In this document: positions 49,701-60,733 of the stretch, one piece after another
How positions within the stretch are numbered: position 1 is the first letter of the stretch
Layout of the letters: every line of letters starts with the position of its first letter
Assembly (NCBI RefSeq): GCF_048128805.1
Contig: NC_136016.1
Coordinates: 14,066,676 to 14,130,675 of the forward strand
Reading direction: 5' to 3'
DNA: 64,000 nucleotides
DNA from: Centroberyx gerrardi
Lineage: Eukaryota > Chordata > Actinopteri > Beryciformes > Berycidae
The notes under the pieces: model-generated
Database searches by the model: none
Told to the model about the DNA's origin: nothing
What the model saw: the letters and a program-made list of their open reading frames with translations, nothing else
Made by a program: the position numbers and the translations under genes

Positions 49701-50945
49701 GTGGATGAGTATTCATGCTTTCATAAGATGTTTACACACAAGAAAATTTTGAAAATTAGTAATGATCATTAGTAATCAGTAATGTGTAATCACTAATAAG
49801 TGATGTGGATATGATGAGCAGGTAAAGCCAATCATTGTTCATTTTACTCAGCCAGAATAGGCTAATAAGTTCAGAAAATGTATCACTTTACTGTAACACA
49901 GCCTTTAAGACCAGGAAGACATAACATTTAAGTTATTTCACAATATTACCATAACCAAAATCCCAGACGACATCTAGGCCCATTTCACAATACCGATATT
50001 ATACGATATATCGCCCAGCGTCAACTCCAAATGACAGGCACTGAAAAATCAACTCCTGCTCACACTGGAAAATTCCTGTAGTAGCCTACAATTGCACTGA
50101 CTGAAGACAGGCAATGCATGGGTCTTTGAAATCAGTGAAACTAGTGAAACTGCACCTGGACAGATGACATAACAAGGTGGGTCCAGTGGAGAATTTGGAC
50201 TGGTGGGGTTAAATTACCTGCACCGGCGCTTCCATAGGCCAGATGTGGGGGGACGGTGACGGTCCTGCGCTCATTGACACACATGCCCTGCAGACCTTTG
50301 TCCACGCCAGCGATGATCCGGCCCTCGCCTATCAGGCCGACCTTGGGGATTCCTTTCTGATGGCTGGGAACATGGGAACCAAAAGATTCACAAAGGCAGA
50401 GGAAATGCCATGAGTTATGGAGCTGGGTAACTGGTGTCGGCATCGAGAGGGGATGTAGGCTCCTGGATGAGTAGCTACTATAGGACTACTCCACATCTGC
50501 AAGGCATGCCTACGTGTATTCTTAATAGCCGATGGCATAAGGAATTTGACATGCAGAACCCAAATCATATATCTAAGCTTTATCATATAAGTAAAATATA
50601 TTGTTGCCACAAGTGTGCTTTGCATCCAGCTTTATAGTAACAGGTCTAATAGTGGCCTATGCATCATTTTCTTCTTTGAGTGTAAGAAGACAAAACTAAA
50701 AATACATTAAAATCAATGCAAATCAACAAATACTGCACATGAACCCACCTGGAGTCGAATGTTTTTCCGTCGAGAAACGTGACATTATAGTGATAGCGGA
50801 CATAATCTCCGTTTTTCACTTCTCTGGCACAGTCCTTGGGAATGAAATATCTGTCCACGACTACATCTCCTACAGGACTTGGATTGCACTCCACGGAAGA
50901 CCACGTAGTGAGCAGGGAAATGAAAATAGTACAGCACGCAAACAT
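43712..50945 (-). CDS. fkbp10: Peptidyl-prolyl isomerase FKBP10 (FKBP65)
   Basis: ER-resident collagen chaperone and prolyl isomerase needed for telopeptide lysine hydroxylation by LH2. Ten exons in transcript order: 50945-50749, 50363-50218, 49282-49093, 48412-48267, 47572-47383, 46767-46622, 46200-46011, 45543-45401, 44909-44746 and 43906-43712. They join in frame to 568 residues (human 582). A hydrophobic signal peptide ([17 protein letters not shown]) is followed by four FKBP domains, each with a YHYN motif and a GMCVGERR-type loop. Two EF-hands follow (LDMNKNQEV and [13 protein letters not shown]), then the ER-retrieval tail HEEL. Asn-X-Ser/Thr sequons occur in each domain. An in-frame ATG 105 nt upstream (51050) was not chosen because it would bury the signal peptide. 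One intron begins with GC. Identification is secure. Confidence 0.96.
43907..44745 (-). other. fkbp10: FKBP10 intron 9
   Basis: 839 bp between the two EF-hand exons. It is AT-rich, and I recognise no repeat ends or other exons. Confidence 0.5.
45566..45959. mobile_element. hAT-type MITE filling FKBP10 intron 7
   Basis: The terminal inverted repeats TAGGGATGGGACGATAT and ATATCGTCCCATCCCTA match almost perfectly. The flanking 8-mers AATGTAAT and TATGTAAT agree at 7 of 8 positions, as expected of a hAT target duplication. The 394-bp interior has TATCG-rich subterminal motifs and no transposase. It makes up most of the 467-bp intron 45544-46010. Confidence 0.85.
46201..46621 (-). other. fkbp10: FKBP10 intron 6, GC-AG type
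   Basis: On the minus strand the donor reads GCAG|GCAAGT and the acceptor TTTTACAG|GT. Joining here gives [17 protein letters not shown], in register with the human protein. A GT donor that keeps frame is not seen at this junction. AG|GCAAGT is the usual form of a functional GC donor. Confidence 0.85.
46768..49092 (-). other. fkbp10: FKBP10 introns 3-5
   Basis: Introns 46768-47382, 47573-48266 and 48413-49092 separate exons of FKBP domains 2 and 3. They are AT-rich and without recognised repeats, apart from a short CAGA-type stretch near 48470-48495. No further exon was found. Confidence 0.5.
49366..49380 (+). promoter_or_regulatory. CTCF-like motif in FKBP10 intron 2
   Basis: CCACTAGAGGGCGAC fits the CTCF core at 13 of 14 positions. 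Similar CCACTAGAGGGC strings are common in fish repeats, and another occurs on the minus strand near 42000. A repeat origin is as likely as a functional site. Confidence 0.25.
49620..50019. mobile_element. hAT-type MITE in FKBP10 intron 2
   Basis: The left end AGGGCTGGGTGATAT and right end ATATCGCCCAGC are inverted repeats. GTCAACT occurs directly on both sides (49613-49619 and 50020-50026), supporting an insertion with about three bases lost from the right tip. The element is 400 bp, AT-rich, with subterminal CGATAT motifs and no frame. Confidence 0.8.
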
Positions 50946-53390
50946 TTTGACAGAATTACGAAACTCGGCTAAAAGGAACCCAAAACGCAGAATAATTAAA
51001 TAAGTTTGAGGCCTACACCCGTATGCGCACTTACTGCTGCAGAAGGCCAAGGCTGCACGTCTCTGAGCGGAGCAGCGGTGTCGGTGAATGTTGTAAACGT
51101 GGACAGTCTCCAGGCTGCTGCAAGCGGCTTAAAAAGGACTGGGACTGGGAAGTGCCAGTGTCAAGCCAGCCGCAATCACAAAATAGTTTTTCCGGTAAAA
51201 AAAAAAAAAAAAAAAAAAATCACAATAAAAGTAGCACTTGATGAACATCTGTTGCAGTTTTTTAGGGGGTCGGGAGGGGTGTATGACAAGGTAATACATT
51301 GAAAATAGATTTTTCTTTATTTCTATACTCATAATGATGCTGTAGCTCCTATTTCACAGCCTTTATGAGCATTTTTCCTCTGCTATGGGTTTAAACAGTG
51401 GTTTGCAACCATGTGCATTCAAGAGCTTTATGTCAACCACACTACTACAGCTGATTTCGTTAGTTCCTCCTCTAGCTGAGTGGTAAACACATGGCTCACC
51501 ATGGCACATGGTTGCAGACCGCTGTTGTAAACAATCTGGTATGTTTTTACGTTTAAGTCATCAATTGTTATTTTTTTAAGCCTTTGTAAACCCTAATCTT
51601 TTTTATTTTGCAGCTACGGTTTCACTCCATATTTGAAGTTATGATTCCAATGCATTTTTATACACATTTTGTTGTTCTGAACACCCTAATACTCGATTAT
51701 TCTTTCTTTTCTTTTTTCCCCCAAAAAATGGCTATTAAGCTTTTATTTTGAAAGCACAATCGCCCCCAAAATGGGTGTTTTTCTGCCTATCAGTGCGGCT
51801 TGACGCATCTGATGAGAACCGGGCTGCAGCTGCGGGCCGGCCGTCCAGAGACCGCAGGGATCCGCCTGTCTGGATCCGCTTCCCACAGCCGTCAAGACAA
51901 ATGTTTCACCAATTTCAAGTTTTCTTTAATTATGGCTGTTTAACTCTCGCGCAGCGACAAAAGCATCCAGAACACAAGTAGCCTATTCTGACTGGCGCTC
52001 GCTTCCCCTCCAGCACAAGAAATCCTCCTCAAGAAATCTCAAATTACATGGGAGGGAACTAAGGATGGGGCGTTTATCCCTTATTATAGAACTGTAGTAG
52101 TCTTTATATTCCTATGATAGCCTACAGTTTAGAACTATCTACTATACAAATATCACAACAAAACTTTCAAATATCAAATTAGATGCAATGTCTACAGAAA
52201 GAACTACAGAAAGTGTTTTTGTGGGCTAATACCATAGAAATATATAAAAATAATAATACCTAGTATGACGAAGACACTATAAACTGCCACACAATACGCC
52301 ACAGCCACACTATACGTCCTAATAGGAATATTTGTACAATATTGTGACCTTTCGTTAAAGCCCGATCATATACTTGAGCTAACTTAGTCACAAATTTCCA
52401 ACAATTTGGTCACATGATCAACACTAGCTCTTTTAATCAAGATTTTGCTTGCAGATTTCACAGACTGGATTCTGACTAGGGGAGATAAAACAGGTTATAG
52501 GCCTAATCCCAATATAGGCTACTTTGAGCAGAACTAGGCTACTATACCAAGGCCCACAAACATCACCATGACAACTCCTGAACAGAAAATAAAGGAACCA
52601 GAAAAAGGGTTTCCAAACTTTGTCATGTCAAGATCCCACAAATAAACTATTGAACCCCACCTGATAAGATCCCTACCTGAAAAGCCTTGCTTAGTTATTT
52701 ATGATTTAGGCTAATATGAATTGCGTAATTGTCTGTAGCCTATTGAAGGCCCACGTGCGGTGATATCAACAGTGGGAGAGTGTACCCTATAACCCAATCA
52801 AAGTCATCCTTATACATTCTCTCCTTGCGCCAACTTCCAGCGAGTGAAATAATAGTGAAATTTAACCATTCCACATTTTTCTGGGGACCCGCTGGAGGTC
52901 TCCATTGTGAGAGGCACACACGTGACTGCAATCAGTGTAACGACAGTAGGCCAACGAAAAAAACATAAAAGCACCTTATTTCAAACATGACTAAAAAGAA
53001 GTAATGCACGTAGTGGATCGATGCTGCCTGTGTGCGCTCTGCTCATACTGTGGCCCAATTTGCCCCAGGAATGTCACAAATATCGATCAACAATCAGTGC
53101 GGCCCAATAACAACTAATGCAGAGAGTAAACATGATAATACGCACAAGCGCTTGCTTTTACGCACGCCTATTCTCCCATGTGCCAAATAAAGAAACACTG
53201 GCTCGTGACAGCTGTGCGCCTCAGCGCACTGAGAAATCCGAGACAGTAACCTCTGAAGGGCCCAATCCCCGAATTCCCAGAGACCCCTGAGCGCTTCAGC
53301 AGACCACCACACAGAACCGGAAAAGGTTTAGATATCTGCGAGAGAAGACACACAGCTTTGCCTGAATAACATGTGGGATAATATTTTATC
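50946..53390. other. FKBP10-P3H4 divergent intergenic region
   Basis: 2.45 kb between the two start codons, which face away from each other. It holds a 23-nt A-run (51197-51219), AT-rich sequence and a GC-richer patch near 51800-51960. No TATA box is obvious within 100 bp of either ATG. The two collagen-processing genes may share control elements here, but no specific site can be named by eye. Confidence 0.6.
51197..51219 (+). repeat. A-run of 23
   Basis: Homopolymer about 250 bp upstream of the FKBP10 start codon on the opposite strand; it reads as a T-run in FKBP10 orientation. Confidence 0.9.
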
Positions 53391-56300
53391 ATGGTTACCT
53401 TTTGCGCAAAAGGAGACCTGTTTTTAACCTTGCTTCGTTTTACTCTTGTTTTTGTGGCGGCCGCGCAGTATGAGAACTACAAGTTTAGAAACTTCCCAAA
53501 AGAAGAGCTCATGCCCCTTGCCACTGCCTATGGACTGGCTTTGGACCACTACGCAGCAGAAAACTGGACGGAGTCTATCGATTATTTGGAGCTGAGCTTG
53601 CGTTTGCACCGGCTTCTGAGAGACAGCGTGAGATACTGCATACAACACTGTAATAAAACCACACATGAAGAAGAGCCCTCTTTTAATGGAAACTGGGACC
53701 TCCGTGTCTACTGGCACGTTATGATGAGAGCGGCTTGTCTGAAGAAGTGCAGAGATCATTTCCCTGCGCTTCACCTCCCGTATCCCAGGAGAGAGATCAT
53801 GGAGGATTTCAGCAGGAGGTCTCCCTACCGATACCTGCACTTTGCTCATTCTAAGGTGAGTCAGGCAATGTTTAGGCTCATATCCTTCAAATAATTAGAT
53901 TAGAACCGTTCGACCCTGAAAGATATTTTAATGATGGCAACAAGATATAATAATCCAATAATAATTACACGTCTTGTTGGAATTAGCTAGACCTTCATAG
54001 CATGAAGCAACTGACAAAATAAAGGAAATACCAACATAAAGTGTCTTCCTTGGGACCTCAGCGCTCCTTAGGCCATCAGTGCAGTGGGTCTCAAAATGGG
54101 GTTCGGGGACACCCAGGGGTCCTTGAGGGGATTCACAGAAATCACCAGCAAAATGATGAATGGTTCAATTTCACTGTAATTGAATCTACCAGAAATTATC
54201 CCAATTAGAGAAGGTGTAAGAGCGACTATTCTTAATATACAGCATAGGTTCCACTCACCGTTATTGTCGCCCCATGTTATACAGTTCAATAGTAAATCAA
54301 CAGAAACAGAAATCTTCCCATATGGGCGTCCTGGGGAGAAAACCTCATCAAATCAGGTCTGCCCAGCATCTTTATACTTGACCCTAAGCATGATGGGATG
54401 TTAATTGCTTAATTATCTGAGTTACCACACATGAGTGGAAGCACATGCTTTCAACATATTTTAATCCCTTATTAACTCAAGTGTTTCTGATATTACAGTA
54501 AAATCCTCCCTCTTCGCTCCCTAGTTTAGTGTATGAAAGTAGACAAGGAGAAAAAGGAGAGGACGGCTCTTGGCCCATATTACTATCCATACAGCTGAGG
54601 TAATTCGGTCTCAGGGTGTCGTTTGTGTTTCTGCCAGCTGAATGACCTCCAGAGGGCCGTGCCATGTGCCTACACCTACCTCCAGAGGAACCCCGACGAT
54701 CAGGAGATGAACCAACTCATGGATCAATACAAGAGGCAATACGACCTGAGCGGCTACCTCACCGACCTCGAGGAACGACCCTATGAGGTGAGACTGTAAC
54801 ACTGTACTGATACTGTGACAGCGTGTAGCTTAGTGCTACAAGTACTGTCACACTGGACAGATACCGATAAGTTCCTCCTCTCTAGTAGTTAAATTTCACT
54901 ATAATTTACTAGAAATTATCCCAGTTAGAGAATGTATAAGAATGACTAGACTAGATCATACAATAGGTTTCACTCACCACTAGCATCTCCTCATGTACAG
55001 TTACACAGCTTAATACTAAATCTCAACAGCAACAGAAATCTTCCCATAAGGAGAAAATCGTATCAAATGGGATTCTGTGGCCTAATGTTTGACTATTTGG
55101 GGATCCATAACATAAAAGTTTGACTGTACAGGAATTTGACTTGCTGATGCTGATGACATTTTGACAACTTACAGAGTTCACACAAAGTAAAAGGTAATGA
55201 TCATAGTTTTTTCCAACACCTACTTTTCGTCTTAGTTTTAGGCTACAATAATAACCTTGCCAGGGCTTTTCACCAGTCAAGGCAGCAAATAGGCACGATG
55301 ACAAAGTTTAGAAAAAAGATTACCCAACACAGAATATACATGAGCATCGGCTGTATGGTCATAAGATTCCCGTGTGAAATATCTCTGAAATGTATTCTAC
55401 TTCATTGCAATTTTGACACAAGACCACAAACACTGTTAACAGCCCATCCTTCAAATAAAGCTCAAATGTTGCAACTTATCTGTCATTGCCATAATGCTTA
55501 GTGGACTGCCTCCTACCTGTTCAAGTTTGTCCATGTTGCACTGTTGTCTATGTTGCAAACTGTATGCAAGTGTAATATTCTAGTTAGAGTGACGTATGGA
55601 AGACTGTGACTGTAGTTTCAACATCAGAACTACAACAATTACCACCAAACTTCTCTTAGAAGTTGTTGGTGCTTATCCAAGTTCCTCTGACAATATCAAC
55701 AATTCTCTTTGTAGGTTTCCTTCCTGAAAGGAGTGAAACTCATCGGTTCAGGCGACTACAGCAGCAGTATTGACCACATGGAGAAAGCTGTGAGACTCTA
55801 CCTCCATGAGCATGAGCTGTGCCAAGCAGAGTGTGAAGGGACCAGTCAACTGTCCTCACTCACCGACCTCTACCCAGACTTGGCAGGTTAGTATACAGGT
55901 TGTTTGAAATGGCTGGAGTATCCAATGCATACAGAAAACTATTGAGCATCCCAAATGACACAATGAACTCCAAAAAAATGTGCTTGGCTCTTCTTAGAGT
56001 CCCAGAGTGAAAGAAGAGCACTCTGGATTTGAGAAGAAAATATTTTGATTTCTCATTTGAACCACTGCAAACACATGGTTTAATCAAATCAAATGACACT
56101 GTTCAGTCCCTCAACGGTAGGAATGACACCGGAGAGGAGCTTGAGCTTCAGTCCCTTTTATTCAGCAGCCAAACATAACAACAGAAATTCTGCACCACCG
56201 GTCCCAGGCACAATTCATTTCCCTTCCTTTAGGGACACAGTCCAACAGTCTATATATGAAAAGCCTTTTCAGGCCACCGCCATGGTCACAGTGACTTCAG

Positions 56301-58630
56301 CTGGACAGTCCAGTCCAGTAGCTCAGCTTGTCCCCTACTAAAAGATACCACATATAAACAGGGGTCAACTGGATGTGGGTGTGCCTCACTGGCTCACGAT
56401 CAATGCTCAATCCCTGTCCCACTTGATACACACACATGTTTAAACCATCAGCGAACATAAAGGCTATAAAAGTACTCCAGAATACTTAGTTTGCATCGTT
56501 TTCCAACAGTCAATGTCTCTTGATCTAATAATTATGTACCAACAGTTACTTTATTTTCAGAAATGGTGTTTATCTGGTTGGCCCTGGTGCCAACATTTTG
56601 GACGATGCTGTTGGGTTTTTGTGATCCAATTTGTGCTGTATACATCCCCAGTTTAATTATGTAAATTTCTCACTAGTAACTGTATCCATGCTCTGCTTTT
56701 CCTCAGATGCCTATGTTGAAGTATTAAGGTGCAAATTGAAGTGTGAGGACAGCCTGATGCCTAACGTTGGTGGCTATTTTGTGGAGAAATTCATGGCCAC
56801 CATTTACCATTACCTGCAATATGCTTATTACAAGTGTAAGTACACTGTCAGCTAGTGAGCAATGCACAACTGACCTATTCATTGTTACATATTCCTTATC
56901 AACACTTAACCGTACATCCCATACAGTGTGACAGTCTAAGACTAGCAGTCACAATGATGATGCCTGCTGTTTTGTGTGTGATCAGTGAACGACGGCTGCA
57001 GTGCTGTTCCCTGTGCATCCAGCTACTACCTGTATGAACCCGAGGACCAGGTCATGAAACAGAACCTGCTGTATTACCAAGCCTACGATCAGCAGTGGGG
57101 CCTTCAGCCAGACCACTTCACACCTAGGATGGTGAGAGGAAGGCTCTGTCCAAATGTCACTATCCACTCTGATGCCAAACCCTTGGTATCATGCACTTGA
57201 ATAGATCTGAAAATATACTGCAGGTAGTAGAAAGACCTTTTTCTTTTGCATTCAATTTTAGATTTCAATTATTGCACAGAGAGTAGGGGCCAAGCAGTTC
57301 TCAAGTTTATGTTGTACAATCCCATACAATGCCCATCTTGGTGATAAATTACATACCTGTGTTTTAGGTTTTATCTTATAGCGAAAGTTTTACATCATCA
57401 AAATATAAACAGTTCTTTATTCCTCAAGTTTAAATCCCCTACTGTAGTCAGTCTGATATGGATACATTCATTTCTTACTTTGCCACTGAGAACCATTTGT
57501 GTATGGATTCTGCCAAGAGAATCAGTTGAATGTGAACAAAATGACTTTTTGCAATGGGGGCTCTTAAAATGTTTCATGCTAAGGACCCCCAAATATATAC
57601 CGGAGGAACCCCAAACAGTTTGGCATTTTTTTTAGCATAACCTCATCTGCCAGTTGCACAATCATCACATTGTTCTAAGCAAAATAATGGCCAAATGAGA
57701 CTGCATTTTTCTGCTGTGCTTCCTTACCGCATCGGCACAAGCTTGTGAATGCTGTCTATATAGCTAAAGGCAATATGCAATTCATCCTAATTGTTTGTGT
57801 GCCACTGCAGAAAGTTGCAACCATATAATATACTGTAGCTAATATCCAGCTATTTGTTGTCAACTATGGCGAAAATGTGACAGGCAAAGATCAACGGTTT
57901 GTTATTCTGAATATGAGCTGTTGTCATATATTGATATCTGTCTCTGTTTGAACAGGAGGCTGTGAAACACCACCAGCAGATCGCCACACAAAAGCAGATG
58001 CTGACGTTTGCAGAAAACCTCTTAAAATTGGATGATGAGGTGAGAGTAAAGAGACACTATGACATTTTAAATTGAAATCATTTTTCTTCACAAGGCACTT
58101 GTGACTTGTCACATATTGCGAAAAAGTTCCTACTTTGTCATGCCTCATTGATACCAACAGTACCACTAACAAGTTAGCTTACAGCTATCAGTGACCAGTG
58201 ATTTGAATGAAGAAAGCAGTCTTATTTGTTGTTTAATTGAAGTATCAATACAGAAACAAAGAGTGCCTTGAGAAGAGAAATAATGAATCAAAATATACTT
58301 TTAAATACTGATTTTTATTTCCTTGCGCTGCCAAAACCTTGAACCATGCCAATCATCTTATCAGTAGTAGCCCACATTACTTTTTGCGTGAAGTCAGTGT
58401 GAAGCATTTATGGCCAAAACATTTCCAAAAATGCCTCTAATACACATTTCCAAAGACCAAATAGTTTGGATCATATTTTGCAGGAGTTTTTGGGTCCAGA
58501 GGAAGCTGCGCTGGGGGCCTCGGACTCTCCTGATATCGAGTTTGAAGGAATGGGAGACTACGAGGAATCCATCTACGCCAAGTGGCAGCAGCCTAAGGGC
58601 AAAGGAGACGCTGGGGAGTCAGATATATGA
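53391..58630 (+). CDS. p3h4: Prolyl 3-hydroxylase family member 4 (SC65), non-enzymatic
   Basis: ER protein of the leprecan family without a hydroxylase domain. In mammals it forms a complex with P3H3 and lysyl hydroxylase 1 that supports helical collagen lysine hydroxylation. Seven exons: 53391-53855, 54638-54787, 55715-55886, 56707-56835, 56986-57131, 57956-58039 and 58484-58630. They join in frame to 430 residues (human 437). There is a signal peptide ([17 protein letters not shown]), then the helical TPR-like leprecan region with conserved Cys pairs (RYCIQHC, CLKKC, LCQAEC, RCKLKC). Motifs include [26 protein letters not shown] and [18 protein letters not shown]. The tail is acidic and ends in DI without a KDEL-type signal. 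Two sequons (NWT, NKT) lie near the start. P3H1-3 are excluded by length and by the missing 2OG-dioxygenase region. Confidence 0.95.
54164..54356 (+). repeat. Dispersed repeat copy 1 in P3H4 intron 1
   Basis: This stretch, starting CAATTTCACTGTAATTGAAT and including ACAGAAATCTTCCCATA, recurs in diverged form at 54890-55075. Just upstream (54085-54125) is a GGGGTTCGGGGACACCC string seen in many fish repeats, so the unit is probably part of an interspersed element. Confidence 0.65.
54890..55075 (+). repeat. Dispersed repeat copy 2 in P3H4 intron 2
   Basis: Direct-orientation partner of the sequence at 54164-54356. It shares AGAAATTATCCCA, GGTTTCACTCACC-like and ACAGAAATCTTCCCATA segments, with many substitutions. 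The two copies flank the 150-nt exon 54638-54787. Confidence 0.65.
55076..58483 (+). other. p3h4: Other P3H4 introns
   Basis: The rest of intron 2 and introns 55887-56706, 56836-56985, 57132-57955 and 58040-58483 are AT-rich. Intron 3 has a GC-richer stretch (about 56090-56440) that may be an unclassified repeat. Intron 5 has GGACCCCC/GGAACCCC strings near 57585-57610 like those of the dispersed repeat in intron 1. No extra exon was seen. Confidence 0.4.
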
Positions 58631-58763
58631 ACGATGCCGAGAGTGAGGGTTTTCAAATCTATCACAGGCTGTCATGAACCAACTGAAGGACCAGGCTGAG
58701 CTGTGCAACTTCACTTCAAAATGAACATAAAGAAAATTTGTAATCAGCATTTTACACAAGAGA

Positions 58764-58769
58764 ATTAAA
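58764..58769 (+). terminator. P3H4 poly(A) signal ATTAAA
   Basis: ATTAAA 134 nt after the stop, with a short 3' UTR. An AATAAA at 58924-58929 is an alternative. Confidence 0.55.
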
Positions 58770-58848
58770 GGCTTTCTGTGTTACTATAATTACATGCACT
58801 GGTGACTTCTTGAATGAAACAATGAAAGCAAGTCTTTCACATTTCAGT

Positions 58849-58854
58849 TTTATT
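58849..58854 (-). terminator. Possible minus-strand poly(A) signal
   Basis: TTTATT on the plus strand reads AATAAA on the minus strand, 80 bp from the P3H4 signal and facing it. It may end a minus-strand gene whose coding exons lie right of the window. There is no coding evidence for that gene here. Confidence 0.3.
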
Positions 58855-60038
58855 TCCTCATTGTTCTTACAGTTTGATTGAATTACTTAGTCATTTCTGC
58901 CCATTTATTTCGTGGTCTTAAGAAATAAAAGGAAGTTGGTAATCATTATATTCGGCTTGTTCCAGGGCTTTATCCAAATATACAGGTGCATAAGGCTTTA
59001 AAAAATAATAAGCTCCAGAATTTGCAAGCTCTCACACTAAAACAGCATTTTTCATTAAGATTTAGTCCCTAACAGACAACCATCACCTGCATGTAACTGG
59101 AGCTATGAGTGAAAACAATTAATTTACTTTTAGTTAGCGTACAAATTGAAAATACATTCTGATAAATAAAAGTAGGCATAGCTTGCTCAGAGCTTATTGA
59201 CCCTTAATGCACAATGATGCAGCAGCACTAACCCATTGTTAAATGTCAGAAAAAATATGAATGAGAAGGGAAACTCACTTCACACTGCTGTTTGGACTGC
59301 TGTTTTCACGTCTTGTTATGTCACATAACTTGTTATTGTTCATAATCTTTAAGCTACTATAAGCTCTGAAATGAAAATGTATAAATTCCTCAATAGCATT
59401 TTTCTTTTGTCATAAGCAAACTTATTTAATTATCTGTAGAATATGCTGCAGAACCTGGAAACGCTAGTCCAGGAAGATATGCGCAGTTAAGATGGTTATA
59501 CACAGATGTGCACACTTGAACATCAATAAGGTGAAGATTGGTGCAACATGTGATCAAAGTACAGTAACATTTGATGAGTTTCCATGTATTATCTTTTTAA
59601 AGCCTGCATGTCTACAGTATGTACAGATACACATGAGTATGAGTAGGTTTTACAGTGGATGCCATACAGTTATAATACAAAGCCTGTTCAAGTGCTCCTT
59701 TATGCTGTGTTGATAAGCCTGCTAATACAGTGTTGGGTTAAATTAAAAATAAAGACACTCACTAAGAGGATAATCATTCAGGATGGATAGCTGGACACAT
59801 AAAGCTATTGGTTAAATGCTATACAGTATGGATCTGTGTTTGCCTGGACTATACATTGGTCTTCCTGATATTCAACAGTCCCATCCAGCTTTTTCATTAA
59901 TTTCTGCTGAACTCCAACATCTCCAAAAGCTGAAAATTATTTAATTCAAATTTGTCTGAAGACACAATATTAACATCATGTTAGATACACAGTAGCAATA
60001 ATCAAGAATAGAAGCTACATAAGACATACTGAAACTGC

Positions 60039-60055
60039 AAAAAAAAAAAAAAAAA
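60039..60055 (+). repeat. A-run of 17
   Basis: Homopolymer in the non-coding right flank. Without flanking duplications it cannot be tied to a retroposed sequence. Confidence 0.9.
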
Positions 60056-60473
60056 GATGCACATGAACTCAGCTTTGCAGTCATCATATCCTCATTGTGC
60101 TTCATGCTTTTGGTGATGTCAGACTGTTCAAGAATTCAAGAGTGAACGAGGCTTTTGATCAATAACAGGGCCGAACATATTTGTCCCATTTGTTCAGTAC
60201 AGTATTGACAAGCTAATTCAAGTTTTTTCATATACTGTAAAGGCATGTTTTACTGCTGGATTGGTGCCATAAATACCAGCAAAAATTACAAATTACAAAA
60301 AACAGAACCTATAAACTTGCCTGCCTACAGCCTTTTAAGTGCAACAAATGCTGTTTGACAGAAATGGCTTCAGTATTTAGATCTGTGTGGAGGCTGAATC
60401 TGAGAGGCACAGACAGAGTTCCCAGGTTTCTCAGCAGAACAATACAGTGAGATCAGAAAACCTTTCTTTAAGA

Positions 60474-60727
60474 AGCCATTTATAAATATCAGTGACTATC
60501 AGCAAATACTTTAAAATATTTACAAATAATTACTTAGTGGCTAGTGAGTACTGATAAATCCAGTTCCAAAGTGCTTGGCCCATTGCTGCCACATGTTTAG
60601 CATGCTTAAGAATTTCAATATCTGTTTTCATTACTAAATATACTGTATAAACCACTTAAAAGTATTAATTATGTAATATTACTTAATATATTACTTAATA
60701 TATTAAGTAATATTTATAAATGGCTTA
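60474..60727. mobile_element. Inverted-repeat (MITE-like) element
   Basis: AGCCATTTATAAATAT near 60474 recurs inverted as ATATTTATAAATGGCT near 60710-60725, with partial extension on the outer side (CTTTA and TAAAG). The interior is AT-rich with a palindromic TTAATATATTAA core. It abuts the element at 60734. Confidence 0.5.
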
Positions 60728-60733
60728 TAAAGG

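Noticed and set aside
50946-51050. Upstream in-frame ATG for FKBP10
   Set aside because: It would put 35 residues before the signal peptide. The ATG at 50945-50943 leads directly into the hydrophobic segment.
53424-53849. 141-residue minus-strand frame opposite P3H4 exon 1
   Set aside because: It lies antisense to the well-supported first P3H4 exon and has no recognisable domain.
56090-56440. GC-richer stretch in P3H4 intron 3 as an exon or new gene
   Set aside because: The 82-residue frame has no splice-compatible phase with P3H4 and no family match. It is more likely an unclassified repeat.
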